From assembly GCF_000284255.1 (NCBI RefSeq), contig NC_017075.1:1860001-1924000 (forward strand): a DNA stretch of 64,000 nt, given 5' to 3'. The notes under the pieces are model-generated. The model was given only the letters and a program-made list of their open reading frames with translations, made no database searches and was not told the origin of the DNA. A program made the position numbers and the translations under genes. Source of the stretch: Rubrivivax gelatinosus IL144 (GTDB lineage Bacteria > Pseudomonadota > Gammaproteobacteria > Burkholderiales > Burkholderiaceae_C). Positions 36,892 to 44,344 of this stretch are shown here, in pieces; position 1 is the first letter of the stretch, and every line of letters starts with the position of its first letter.

Positions 36892-37518
36892 TCAGATCTC
36901 AGTCTGTTCCGAGATCTCCAGCGCGTCGTCGACCTCGATGCCGAGGTACCTCCTCACTGTCGACTCGAGCTTGGAATGACCGAGCAGTAGCTGGACGGCC
37001 CGGAGGTTCTTCGTCCGCCGGTAGATCAGGGTCGCCTTCGTGCGCCGCATCGAGTGCGTACCGTAGTCCGCGCGATCCAGGCCGAGGTCATTGACCCACC
37101 GGCCGAGGATGCGCGCGTACTGACGGATCCCCAGGTGCGGCGATTCGTGGATACGGCTTGGAAACAGGAAGTCATCGGACTTCAGCCCGGCCTGCTGGAT
37201 CCAGGCCTGAAGTGCTTCCCGGGTCGCTGGCGTGATCTTGAATTGCACGGGTCGCAGCGTCTTGTGCTGCATCACGATGGCCCGCGTCGCGGCCTAGTCT
37301 CCATGGCAGACGTCGCGGACCTTGAGGCCGATGAGGTCGCAGCCGCGCAGCTTGCTGTCGATGCCGAGGTTGAAAAGCGCGAGCTCGCGCACCCGGCCCT
37401 CCATCTGCAGGCGCACCCGCAGCGCCCAGATGTCCTTGACCTTGAACGGCGACTTCTGCCCGACGATCTTGCCCTTGTTCCAAGGTTCGCGATGAACGAC
37501 GGTGGCGTTGGCTTCCAT
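36892..37518 (-). pseudogene. Tyrosine recombinase/integrase with in-frame nonsense
   Basis: A single frame of about 208 residues runs from MEANATVVHREPWNKG to LEISEQTEI, interrupted by TAG at about 37294-37296 after RDVCHGD. The catalytic part has THSMRRTKATLIYRR (His and Arg), LLGHSKLESTV, and the Tyr in RRYLG. The first catalytic Arg region is LGIDSKLRGCDLIGLK. Family members read Gln at the stop position, so one C-to-T change explains the break. It belongs to a short, orphan integrase-like family common in proteobacteria. Confidence 0.8.
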
Positions 37519-37925
37519 GATGGGCTCCCATCAAGTTGTGGGCCAACCAAGATCCGCCTTCGACCTCTCGATGTCGTAGCACCTGCGCAAGAGCGCGAGG
37601 CCGGCGGAGTCAGCGACGCGCCGCCCAGCGACTGGCCGCTTTCGGGCGCACTTGGCTACAGGCGGTCCCGGCCAGGAGCGGTCGCTCGCGGGCGACCCCT
37701 TATGGCGGATTCACTTGGCCCTTGGGACAAGTTGCCGGTCGGCTGACTACCGTCTTCCGCGTCGGAAAGAACCCGTCAATTTCGGTAGCAAGAATAGCCC
37801 AATTCTATCTGCATCGCCGTCGAAGCAAGGAAAGATAGATCGCCCTTCAGAGCCGCTCAGACTGGACGGAAACCATAGCCTGGGACTGCGCGCTGTTTTG
37901 GCGCGCCGCCACCCCTTGCACGAAA
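37519..37925. other. Intergenic stretch, nothing recognised
   Basis: No ORF with convincing composition; overlapping open frames in several phases look like noise. The right-hand part (37760-37925) is more A/T-rich, like the neighbouring small secreted-protein gene. Confidence 0.4.
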
Positions 37926-38255
37926 TCATTTATCAACACACATGCACGAGAAGTTTGTTGGGATGCGCCCTGCGTTTCCGCCCTCATTTATCGCGCAGCC
38001 ATTCTTTTCACCAACCGTGGTAAAACCGGCTCTATCGGCAGTATCATCGGTTACGCCGGGCGTTGCCGGTGCCGAGCAAACGTAGCTTTCCGGATTTCCG
38101 GCGATCCTTCCCAGCAACACAGGCAATTTACCGTCTGGACAAACCGCATCGCAAGTCTTCTCGTTGGCCTTGACCCAAATAGGTTCGGCAGCCGCTGCTA
38201 AAGACGTCGAAATCAAGATAAAGAAACCCGCCGCAATACGAATTAGATTGATCAT
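37926..38255 (-). CDS. Small secreted Cys-containing protein
   Basis: This 109-residue protein has a clear signal peptide (MINLIRIAAGFFILISTSLAAAA, cleavage before EPIW). The mature part contains six cysteines in pairs (CDAVC, CSAPA, C-AIN, CMC), suggesting a disulfide-bonded periplasmic or exported protein. Composition is more A/T-rich than the region average. No family is recognised. Confidence 0.65.
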   Translation of the reverse strand: MINLIRIAAGFFILISTSLAAAAEPIWVKANEKTCDAVCPDGKLPVLLGRIAGNPESYVCSAPATPGVTDDTADRAGFTTVGEKNGCAINEGGNAGRIPTNFSCMCVDK

Positions 38256-38999
38256 TGCAATTCCTTCGCTAGGCCATTCGTTCGAAGGGCGAAGAGAGAA
38301 GCAGCATCATTCTCTGCCTCCGCCTTCGTGAGAACGCACTATAGTCGAAAGCGCCGAAGAGGGGCGCTATTGTCTAGGGGTGATGCCAAAACTTCGGGAA
38401 GGTACGATGCGGGTTACTTTTGCCGCCAGGTGCCAAACCCGACGGCAAGAATTCCGTGGACTAAAGTGTCCCGGCGAAGAGACACTCACAGCCAGCGTCA
38501 AAGCGCGGTTGCGACCGGCAGGTTCGGCTCTACAAGTCAAGAGCGAATGTCTCTTCTGGGTCAGCTGTGACCAGTCAGCGCGACGCTGAGCTGACATCGG
38601 CGCCGGTCACCTACCCCCTAGTTCAAGCGACGGCTGTCGGCGAAGCCGCCCGCAGAGCGGGCCCTGCCATGACAAGAAATCCATGACCGTCCACTGCGCG
38701 GCTGGCCGGCGCCCCACGCGCGCTGTTATCTCGCGTACTAGGGATGCGCCACCGTCGCTGCACGTGTTGAAGTCGCCTGTTATCGAGCATCGGTAGCAAA
38801 TCACATAGCGTAGTCACACGCAGTAGCCGCGCATCGTTTGGCGCACAACATCAAGAAGATCGCGACTCGGGCGGGGAGATCGGCGAAGACCAGGGTCGGG
38901 CCGCGATTCGAGCGGCAAGTCCTGAGCTGGGCGTCAGTGAAATGAAGCTTCTTCCTGCTTCATCCGACGCCCCAACAACGGGAAGACATAGGGGACAAG
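38256..38999. other. Intergenic stretch upstream of metalloproteinase gene
   Basis: A stretch of 744 bases without a convincing gene. Short frames on both strands are Arg/Ser-rich and overlap each other. AGGGG lies about 6 bases before the metalloproteinase start. No terminator or RNA gene was identified. Confidence 0.4.
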
Positions 39000-40901
39000 A
39001 TGATGAGTCAAGCTAAGGGCAAAGCATTTCCCTCGAAGTTAGGTTTGGCAAAAGGTGACGCCGGTGACGACGTTGCACTTCTGCAAGCCTATCTGCAGAA
39101 ATTTGGCTACCTTCGCATTCCTTCTCTCCGTGAAGAGTTTGTTGCTGCGAGAATCCACGCCAAGCCCCCTGTAGGCGAGCTGGGTAAGTTCGATGCCTCA
39201 ACACATGAGGCGTTGCTAAGGTATCAGGCCTTCTTTGGGTTGCCAGCCACCGGCGTTCTCGACCAAGCAACCGTGGACGAAATTAGGAGGCCGCGATGTG
39301 GGTTTCCAGACTTGCCTAGCGATGCACTTGCCGAGTTCGCCTCCCAGGGAAGCCGTTGGCAAAAACTAAATCTGACTTACGGATTCTCTGAATTCTCGCC
39401 TGACTTGGATTCCAATCAAGCACGTGGCGCGGTTCGAGCAGCCCTTGACCTTTGGGCCAATGTCACCTCGCTTACCTTCACCGAGGTATCAGCGACAAAT
39501 AACCCCGACTTCATCATTCGCTTCGTTGCCGGTGACCATGGAGATGGCTCGCCCTTCGATGGGGTAGGTCGCGTTCTGGCCCACGCATACTACCCACCGC
39601 CCGCGGGTGGCGGTCTCGCCGGCGATGCACACTTTGATGAGTCGGAAACGTGGACTGTGATACTACCCCCGCCAGCAAATACTATTGACTACGTTACGGT
39701 AGCGGCGCACGAGTTTGGCCACTCCTTGGGGCTCGCTCACTCGCAAATTGCAGGCGCGTTGATGTTTCCAAGCTACTCAGGACCACATCGCTTCCTGCAT
39801 CAGGATGACATTGATGGAATACGGTCCATTTATCCGTGGGGGTGGGACCATGTGTATCGGCAGGTCGATCCGGGCTCAGGGATCGGTGGCTTTGATCTCC
39901 GCTCACCTGGCGATCGAGTATTCGCTTTTGACTACGAAGGCTCTGGCCGCCTTGATCATCTGGTCTTCTTCCGCCCTGGCACTGGGGCCGTATTCATACT
40001 CAAGAACGCGGGTGGCACGTTCTTGCCGGTCTACTCCCAAGTGGATCCAGGCGCCGGCATCGGCGGCTTTGATCTTCGCTCGCCGCTTGACCGAGCCTTT
40101 GCGTTCGACTACGCCAAGACGGGGAAGCTCGATCACCTCGTCTTCTATCGGCCTGGAACAGGGGCAATCTTCATCCTCAAAAACAATGGCGGTTCCTTCG
40201 CTCCTGTGTACTCACAGGTCGACCCGGGCGGCGGTATTGGTGGCTTCGACCTGCGCTCTCCTGCCGACCAAGGCTTCGCCTTCGACTACGACGGCTCCGG
40301 GCTCCTTGATCATCTGGTCTTCTTCCGCCCTGGCACTGGGGCCGTCTTCATACTCAAGAACGCGGGTGGTACGTTCTTGCCGGTCTACTCCCAAGTGGAT
40401 CCAGGCGCCGGCATCGGCGGCTTTGATCTTCGCTCGCCGCTTGACCGAGCCTTTGCGTTCGACTACGCCAAGACGGGCAAGCTCGATCACCTCGTCTTCT
40501 ATCGGCCTGGAACAGGGTCAATCTTCGTCCTCAAAAACAATGGCGGTTCCTTTGCTCCTGTGTACTCGCAGGTTGACCCCGGCGGCGGTATTGGTGGCTT
40601 CGACCTGCGCGCTCCTGCCGACCAAGGCTTTGCCTTCGACTACGAAGGCTCCGGGCGCCTTGATCATCTGATCTTCTTCCGCCCTGGAACTGGGGCCGTC
40701 TTCATACTCAAGAACGCGGGCGGCACGTTCTCGCCGGTCTACTCTCAACTGGATCCAGGCGCCGGCATCGGCGACTATGACCTGAAGGCTCCCGCCGACA
40801 TCGGTCTGGCATATGACTACAAGAGTTCTGGAAGACTCGATCACCTCCTTTTCTGCCGTCCCGGTCGGGGCGCCATTTTTATTCTTGAGAGAGAGCTATA
40901 G
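39000..40901 (+). CDS. Matrixin (M10)-like metalloproteinase with six repeats
   Basis: This 633-residue protein carries a peptidoglycan-binding-like prodomain (about 10-92) and a canonical cysteine switch PRCGFPD with Cys100. The M10 catalytic domain has the zinc site HEFGHSLGLAH (His237, Glu238, His241, His247), a Met-turn ALMFPSY and a metal-loop segment GDAHFDESETW. Residues 286-633 are six tandem repeats of 59 residues, possibly propeller-like. This order (prodomain, switch, catalytic domain, repeat domain) mirrors animal and plant matrix metalloproteinases. No signal peptide is encoded: the frame upstream of the ATG has no usable start before a stop at 38943. How it leaves the cell, if it does, is unclear. 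Confidence 0.85.
   Translation: MMSQAKGKAFPSKLGLAKGDAGDDVALLQAYLQKFGYLRIPSLREEFVAARIHAKPPVGELGKFDASTHEALLRYQAFFGLPATGVLDQATVDEIRRPRCGFPDLPSDALAEFASQGSRWQKLNLTYGFSEFSPDLDSNQARGAVRAALDLWANVTSLTFTEVSATNNPDFIIRFVAGDHGDGSPFDGVGRVLAHAYYPPPAGGGLAGDAHFDESETWTVILPPPANTIDYVTVAAHEFGHSLGLAHSQIAGALMFPSYSGPHRFLHQDDIDGIRSIYPWGWDHVYRQVDPGSGIGGFDLRSPGDRVFAFDYEGSGRLDHLVFFRPGTGAVFILKNAGGTFLPVYSQVDPGAGIGGFDLRSPLDRAFAFDYAKTGKLDHLVFYRPGTGAIFILKNNGGSFAPVYSQVDPGGGIGGFDLRSPADQGFAFDYDGSGLLDHLVFFRPGTGAVFILKNAGGTFLPVYSQVDPGAGIGGFDLRSPLDRAFAFDYAKTGKLDHLVFYRPGTGSIFVLKNNGGSFAPVYSQVDPGGGIGGFDLRAPADQGFAFDYEGSGRLDHLIFFRPGTGAVFILKNAGGTFSPVYSQLDPGAGIGDYDLKAPADIGLAYDYKSSGRLDHLLFCRPGRGAIFILEREL
39855..40898 (+). repeat. Six tandem 177-bp coding repeats (A-B alternation)
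   Basis: Units start at 39855, 40032, 40209, 40386, 40563 and 40740; the last is shortened to 159 bp. Each encodes YSQVDPG-GIGGFDLRSP, then FDY--(S/T)G-LDHL-F-RPGTG-(I/V)F-LKN-GG-F-PV. Units 2 and 4 are nearly identical to each other, as are 3 and 5, so the true period is a 354-bp pair. Confidence 0.95.
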
Positions 40902-41029
40902 GGACGCTGGTGCCTGCCGGTGTGCCCGATGCAGGGCCCCTTCGGCCGCCTTGCACGGGTTTTAACGGCAGCGACAGGCGCGAGCGGCAGCTTCGTGGCG
41001 ACGAATTCAAGCCAGTGGATGGCACATTC

Positions 41030-41184
41030 GGGTCGCGACCGCCAGTTCAGGCGGTTGGCAAGCGGTCTGCCGCGATCACGTGCCGGCTGGCGCTCGGCGG
41101 TGTCAGCAGCACGCCGGACTACGGACACTCAATCGGATGCGCCCGCGCTGTATCGAATGACCGCAAGACGGCGGTCATCGTGAG
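41030..41184. repeat. Dispersed intergenic repeat, copy 2 (inverted)
   Basis: The reverse complement matches 32811-32963 over most of its length with substitutions. Two internal hairpins are visible: ATGACCGC-AAGACG-GCGGTCAT near the right end, and GACCGCC-AGTTCA-GGCGGTT near the left. It lies just downstream of the metalloproteinase gene. The rest of 40902-41416 shows no gene. Confidence 0.7.
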
Positions 41185-41416
41185 GGCGACCACCGGCGGC
41201 CTACGACAGCACCCGCTGCACTGCAGCCGTCCAGCCACTAGCAACTGCCCTAGACTGGATGCGGTCATCCATGCCCCATCTGGCCGGCGTCCGCGTCGCA
41301 GCGTGCGGTGAGCGTGTCGCCGTCGGCGATGCCGATGTTCAGGCATGAGAGGACAGCTGCAGCGAGGGGCATCAAACCCTCAGCGCATGCAGGGTGCCGC
41401 TGGAGCGACCGAGGGC

Positions 41417-41701
41417 TCAGTTGTGCACGCTTACGGTCGTCACGTTGCCGTCGTCGTCCATCGGGTGCTTGAAGCTCCCCAGGAAGACGGCGGAGCCGAG
41501 CAGCCGGTTGTACTCGTCGACGAAGAATTGGCGCTGATCCCACGCCTCGAAGCACTTCCGGTGCATCACAGCGTCGGAGTACTTCCAGAGCGGGTGGTCG
41601 GAGGAGTCGAGGAACTGGGTCGTGGCGACGATGTCCCGGTCGTCTTCGATCACATGCTCACAGAGGGGGCACGTCGTCACGCCGGGAAACAGGATAGCCA
41701 T
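41417..41701 (-). CDS. Small hypothetical protein with CPLC metal motif
   Basis: This 94-residue protein starts MAILFPGVTTCPLCEHVIEDD. Together with a later His and Cys (VMHRKCFEAW), the CPLC pair could form one zinc site. Composition and amino-acid content (acidic and aromatic residues spread evenly) look like a real protein. The longer plus-strand frame covering it has a low-complexity translation and is rejected. No function is recognised. Confidence 0.6.
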   Translation of the reverse strand: MAILFPGVTTCPLCEHVIEDDRDIVATTQFLDSSDHPLWKYSDAVMHRKCFEAWDQRQFFVDEYNRLLGSAVFLGSFKHPMDDDGNVTTVSVHN

Positions 41702-42019
41702 CAGTTCGCTGGGTCGCAGAGTCGGTTCCGGATTCTGCGACGGTCAGCGCCGGCCCGGCGCAAGGCTGCAGCGGAGAAATCCACCCACCGCCGGACGGCC
41801 AAGGCATCGCTCGCGCCGCGGTGGCTCCAGAGGTCGGCGCTTCCCTCGCCACGGGGCACCCTGAAGCGGGATGCCCAGGAGCCGCAGAGGTTGCAGCATG
41901 GCGCCGCGCCGGGACAGTGGCAGCCGCTGCAGCGGTTGCTGGCCGCGGACCCTCGGGCGAGCGATCGTGCCGGTGCTCCGCGCTATCCTGCGCTGTCATC
42001 TGAACAGCCGGCGCGACAC
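41702..42019. other. Intergenic stretch, nothing recognised
   Basis: GC-rich sequence between divergent small genes. Open frames in several phases are compositionally biased and unconvincing. The promoters of both neighbours should lie here but cannot be pinpointed. Confidence 0.4.
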
Positions 42020-42640
42020 ATGTGCACCCCGGATCTGGAGCGCCTGCGAGCAGCATTTATCGCCTTTCGAGTCGAGTCGGTCGAGCTTCGGGCGCTCTAC
42101 GACACTCACCAGGCGCTGTTCTCCTCGGGTCAGGATGTGGACGCGCTTCTACGCGAGATAGCGCCGCTCTTCTTCTCTGATTTGAGCCGCATGCTTGTAC
42201 AGCAATGGATCCTCGGCGTCGCTCGCCTGACTGATCAGGCGCGGAGCGGAAGGAAAAACCCGCGGAACAACCTCACGGCGGCGCAGTTGTTGCAGCAGTT
42301 GAAGGCGCTTCCGCCAGAGGCCCTGGGCGGCGAAGGTCCGCAGGCGTTGGATCTGATCGACCGCTGCAACGAGCGGCTCGACTCCTACCGCGCGCTCATC
42401 AAGGACGCTCGAGACAAAGTGGTGTCGCATGCCGACTTGGAGGTCCACTTGTCCAGCGCGGTCCTGGGCGAGCATGCGTCGGCAGAAGTCGATGGCTTCC
42501 TGGACTGCCTGCAGGAGTTCAACGATCTCGTAGGTAATGCCTTGGGCGAGGGCTTGCTCGACTTCACAGGCACGGGCGGTCCTGGTGATGCCTACGACCT
42601 GATCCGCGTGCTGAAGGCAGCGCACCATGCCGAGAGGTAG
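42020..42640 (+). CDS. AbiU2/HEPN-like hypothetical protein
   Basis: This 206-residue, mostly helical protein starts at ATG 42020 (MCTPDLERL). The segment IKDARDKVVSHADLEV carries an Arg-five-residues-His motif like the RX4-6H catalytic signature of HEPN ribonucleases. It fits the AbiU2-type context in which that helix follows a WILGVARLTD segment. AbiU2 and HEPN proteins act in abortive phage defence or as toxins, which would suit the island. No partner gene is adjacent on the same strand, and the assignment is by motif only. Confidence 0.55.
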   Translation: MCTPDLERLRAAFIAFRVESVELRALYDTHQALFSSGQDVDALLREIAPLFFSDLSRMLVQQWILGVARLTDQARSGRKNPRNNLTAAQLLQQLKALPPEALGGEGPQALDLIDRCNERLDSYRALIKDARDKVVSHADLEVHLSSAVLGEHASAEVDGFLDCLQEFNDLVGNALGEGLLDFTGTGGPGDAYDLIRVLKAAHHAER

Positions 42641-43235
42641 GCCCACAAGGAACATCGTGCAGCGAGATCAGGCCTGCCGCCAGATCAGATCAGTCGCAGA
42701 CGACTGGTGGGCCTAAGCGAAAACTACAGCGCAGGAGCCGCCTCGAAGTTGTCCTCGGAGCCAAGTTCACCGTTCCGCCGCCTCGCCCGGCGTTCGGAAC
42801 AGCCAGGCGTCTTCATCCTCGCGCTCGATCGGGCACGATTGCGCACTTGTCCTGCTGGCCGGCCGGCGTCACGGGCTGGATCGTGACGGCGATTCTTCCT
42901 TCAACGGCCTGCTAATGCCGGCCGGGCTGTCGACTTCGCAGCAGTGGCGAAGAGGATGAGCTCTGGAGCGTCGCTTCTCGAGGGAGGGCCTGCCGATGAG
43001 CGGGTCGTAGACGACCGGCCTCGGTCATTTCTGATCCTTCGAACTGCGGGCATCGTCTTCCCGCATGTTCGTTGACGGTACCGCTCCAGGTCCCGCACAG
43101 CCGGGATCCGGCCGCTGAGGAACATGACAGCAAGAGCGGGGCTCTCTGACCTTTGCAGCGCACGCCAAGCTGAAGTTCAGAGATTGGGTGCGCCTAACAC
43201 ATTTTTAGAGAAAGGCAAAATGTGGCCGATCGGCA
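42641..43235. other. Intergenic stretch at the island edge
   Basis: About 600 bases with no credible gene; short frames are noise-like. It separates the last island gene from the inverted repeat and tRNA-Ser. Confidence 0.45.
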
Positions 43236-43276
43236 GTTAACCCATAAAGCGGCTATGCGGCCACTTTATGGTTAAC
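43236..43276. repeat. Inverted repeat beside tRNA-Ser
   Basis: Left arm GTTAACCCATAAAG (43236-43249) and right arm CTTTATGGTTAAC (43264-43276) pair along 13 positions with one bulged C, around a 14-base spacer. It lies 36 bases beyond the 3' end of the tRNA-Ser gene. It could be a recombinase or regulator site; no T-tract follows, so it is not a typical terminator. Confidence 0.5.
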
Positions 43277-43311
43277 GGCACAGGCCTAAGTGCTTGTCCT
43301 GCCTGGACTTT

Positions 43312-43399
43312 TGGCGGAAGCGGTGAGATTCGAACTCACGGACGGTTGCCCGTCGCCGGTTTTCAAGACCGGTGCAATCGACCACTCTGCCACGCTTCC
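43312..43399 (-). tRNA. tRNA-Ser (anticodon UGA)
   Basis: The minus strand reads GGAAGCG at the 5' acceptor and CGCTTCC, G, CCA at the 3' end. It has a seven-base loop CTTGAAA giving anticodon TGA, a long variable arm as in class II serine tRNAs, and the T-arm motif GTTCGAATC. CCA is encoded. The length is 88 bases. It marks the junction between the accessory region and the core chromosome. Confidence 0.95.
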
Positions 43400-43453
43400 T
43401 GGGTCGTCCGGCGTGATGCCGGAGCGGCCGATTCTAGGGCGGCGCGGGGCCGT

Positions 43454-44278
43454 TCAGGCCCCCGGTCGCTGCGCCTGGCGGCAGCCGACCTGAACCAGCT
43501 CCTGGCGGCCGCCGTCCACGCGCACGGCGCTGAGCTGGCCGCCCCAGACGCAGCCGGTGTCCAGCGCCATCAGCTCGGGCTCGATCACCAGCCCCAGCGT
43601 GCTCCAGTGGCCGAAGGCGATCGGCTCGCCGGCGCTCCTGCGGCCGGGCACCTCGAACCAGGGCATCAGCCCCGGCGGCGCTTCGGCGGCGCCGTCCTTG
43701 GTCTTGAAGTCCAGCGTGCCGTCGGCGCGGCAGAAGCGGATGCGCGTCAGCGTGTTGACGACGAAGCGCAGCCGGTCGGTGCCCGCCAGCGCGTCGTCCC
43801 AGCGCGCCGGCTCGTTGCCGTACATGCGCTGCAGGAAGGCCTCCAGCTCCGGGCCGCACAGGCAGGCCTGCACCTCGGCGGCCAGGGCCAGCGTCTGCGC
43901 CGCGTCCCATTGCGGCACGACGCCGGCGTGCACGCACAGCCAGCCGGCCTCGACGTGCGCCAGCGGGCGATGGCGCAGCCAGTCCACCCAGGCCGCGGCG
44001 TCGGGCGCGGCGAGGATCTCGCCCAGCGTGTCGTTGCGGTGCAGCGCCCGCACGCCGTGGGCCACGGCCAGCGTGTGCAGGTCGTGGTTGCCCAGCAGGC
44101 ACACCGCCGCGTCACCCAGCTCGCGCAGCCGGCGCAGCACGGCCAGGTTGGCCGGGCCGCGGTTGACGAGGTCGCCGAGCACGACCAGCCGGTCGCGCGA
44201 CGGGGAGAAGCCGATGTCGGCGAGCAACTGTTCCAGCGCGTCCGCGCAGCCTTGCACGTCGCCAGCGAGGTAGATCAT
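43454..44278 (-). CDS. apaH: Symmetrical bis(5'-nucleosyl)-tetraphosphatase ApaH
   Basis: ApaH hydrolyses diadenosine tetraphosphate to two ADP. The 274-residue protein shows the metallophosphatase motifs GDVQG (near 7-11), GDLVNRGP and LLGNHDLH. Conserved family segments CVHAGVVPQWD, MYGNEP and CVWGGQLSAVRVD follow. The length matches the family. It is divergent from the CNNM/CorC-like gene. Confidence 0.95.
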   Translation of the reverse strand: MIYLAGDVQGCADALEQLLADIGFSPSRDRLVVLGDLVNRGPANLAVLRRLRELGDAAVCLLGNHDLHTLAVAHGVRALHRNDTLGEILAAPDAAAWVDWLRHRPLAHVEAGWLCVHAGVVPQWDAAQTLALAAEVQACLCGPELEAFLQRMYGNEPARWDDALAGTDRLRFVVNTLTRIRFCRADGTLDFKTKDGAAEAPPGLMPWFEVPGRRSAGEPIAFGHWSTLGLVIEPELMALDTGCVWGGQLSAVRVDGGRQELVQVGCRQAQRPGA

Positions 44279-44344
44279 GGCGCGGATTCTGCTACGCTCG
44301 CCCGCCTCCCCACAGCCCGTCGCCGCCGTGTCGCGGCGGCTCGA

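Noticed and set aside
38328..38817. Several 60-80 residue frames upstream of the metalloproteinase
   Set aside because: They overlap on both strands, lack ribosome sites and have biased composition; no family resemblance.
39855..40898. CRISPR-like array
   Set aside because: The 177-bp repeats are contiguous, in frame and encode a conserved protein repeat; there are no spacers.
41345..42640. Single 431-residue plus-strand protein
   Set aside because: The first half is antisense to a better small minus-strand gene and is low complexity; only the part from ATG 42020 looks like protein.
43236..43276. Integron attC site
   Set aside because: The arms contain GTTAAC but do not fit GTTRRRY/RYYYAAC core sites, and no cassette array or integrase is nearby.
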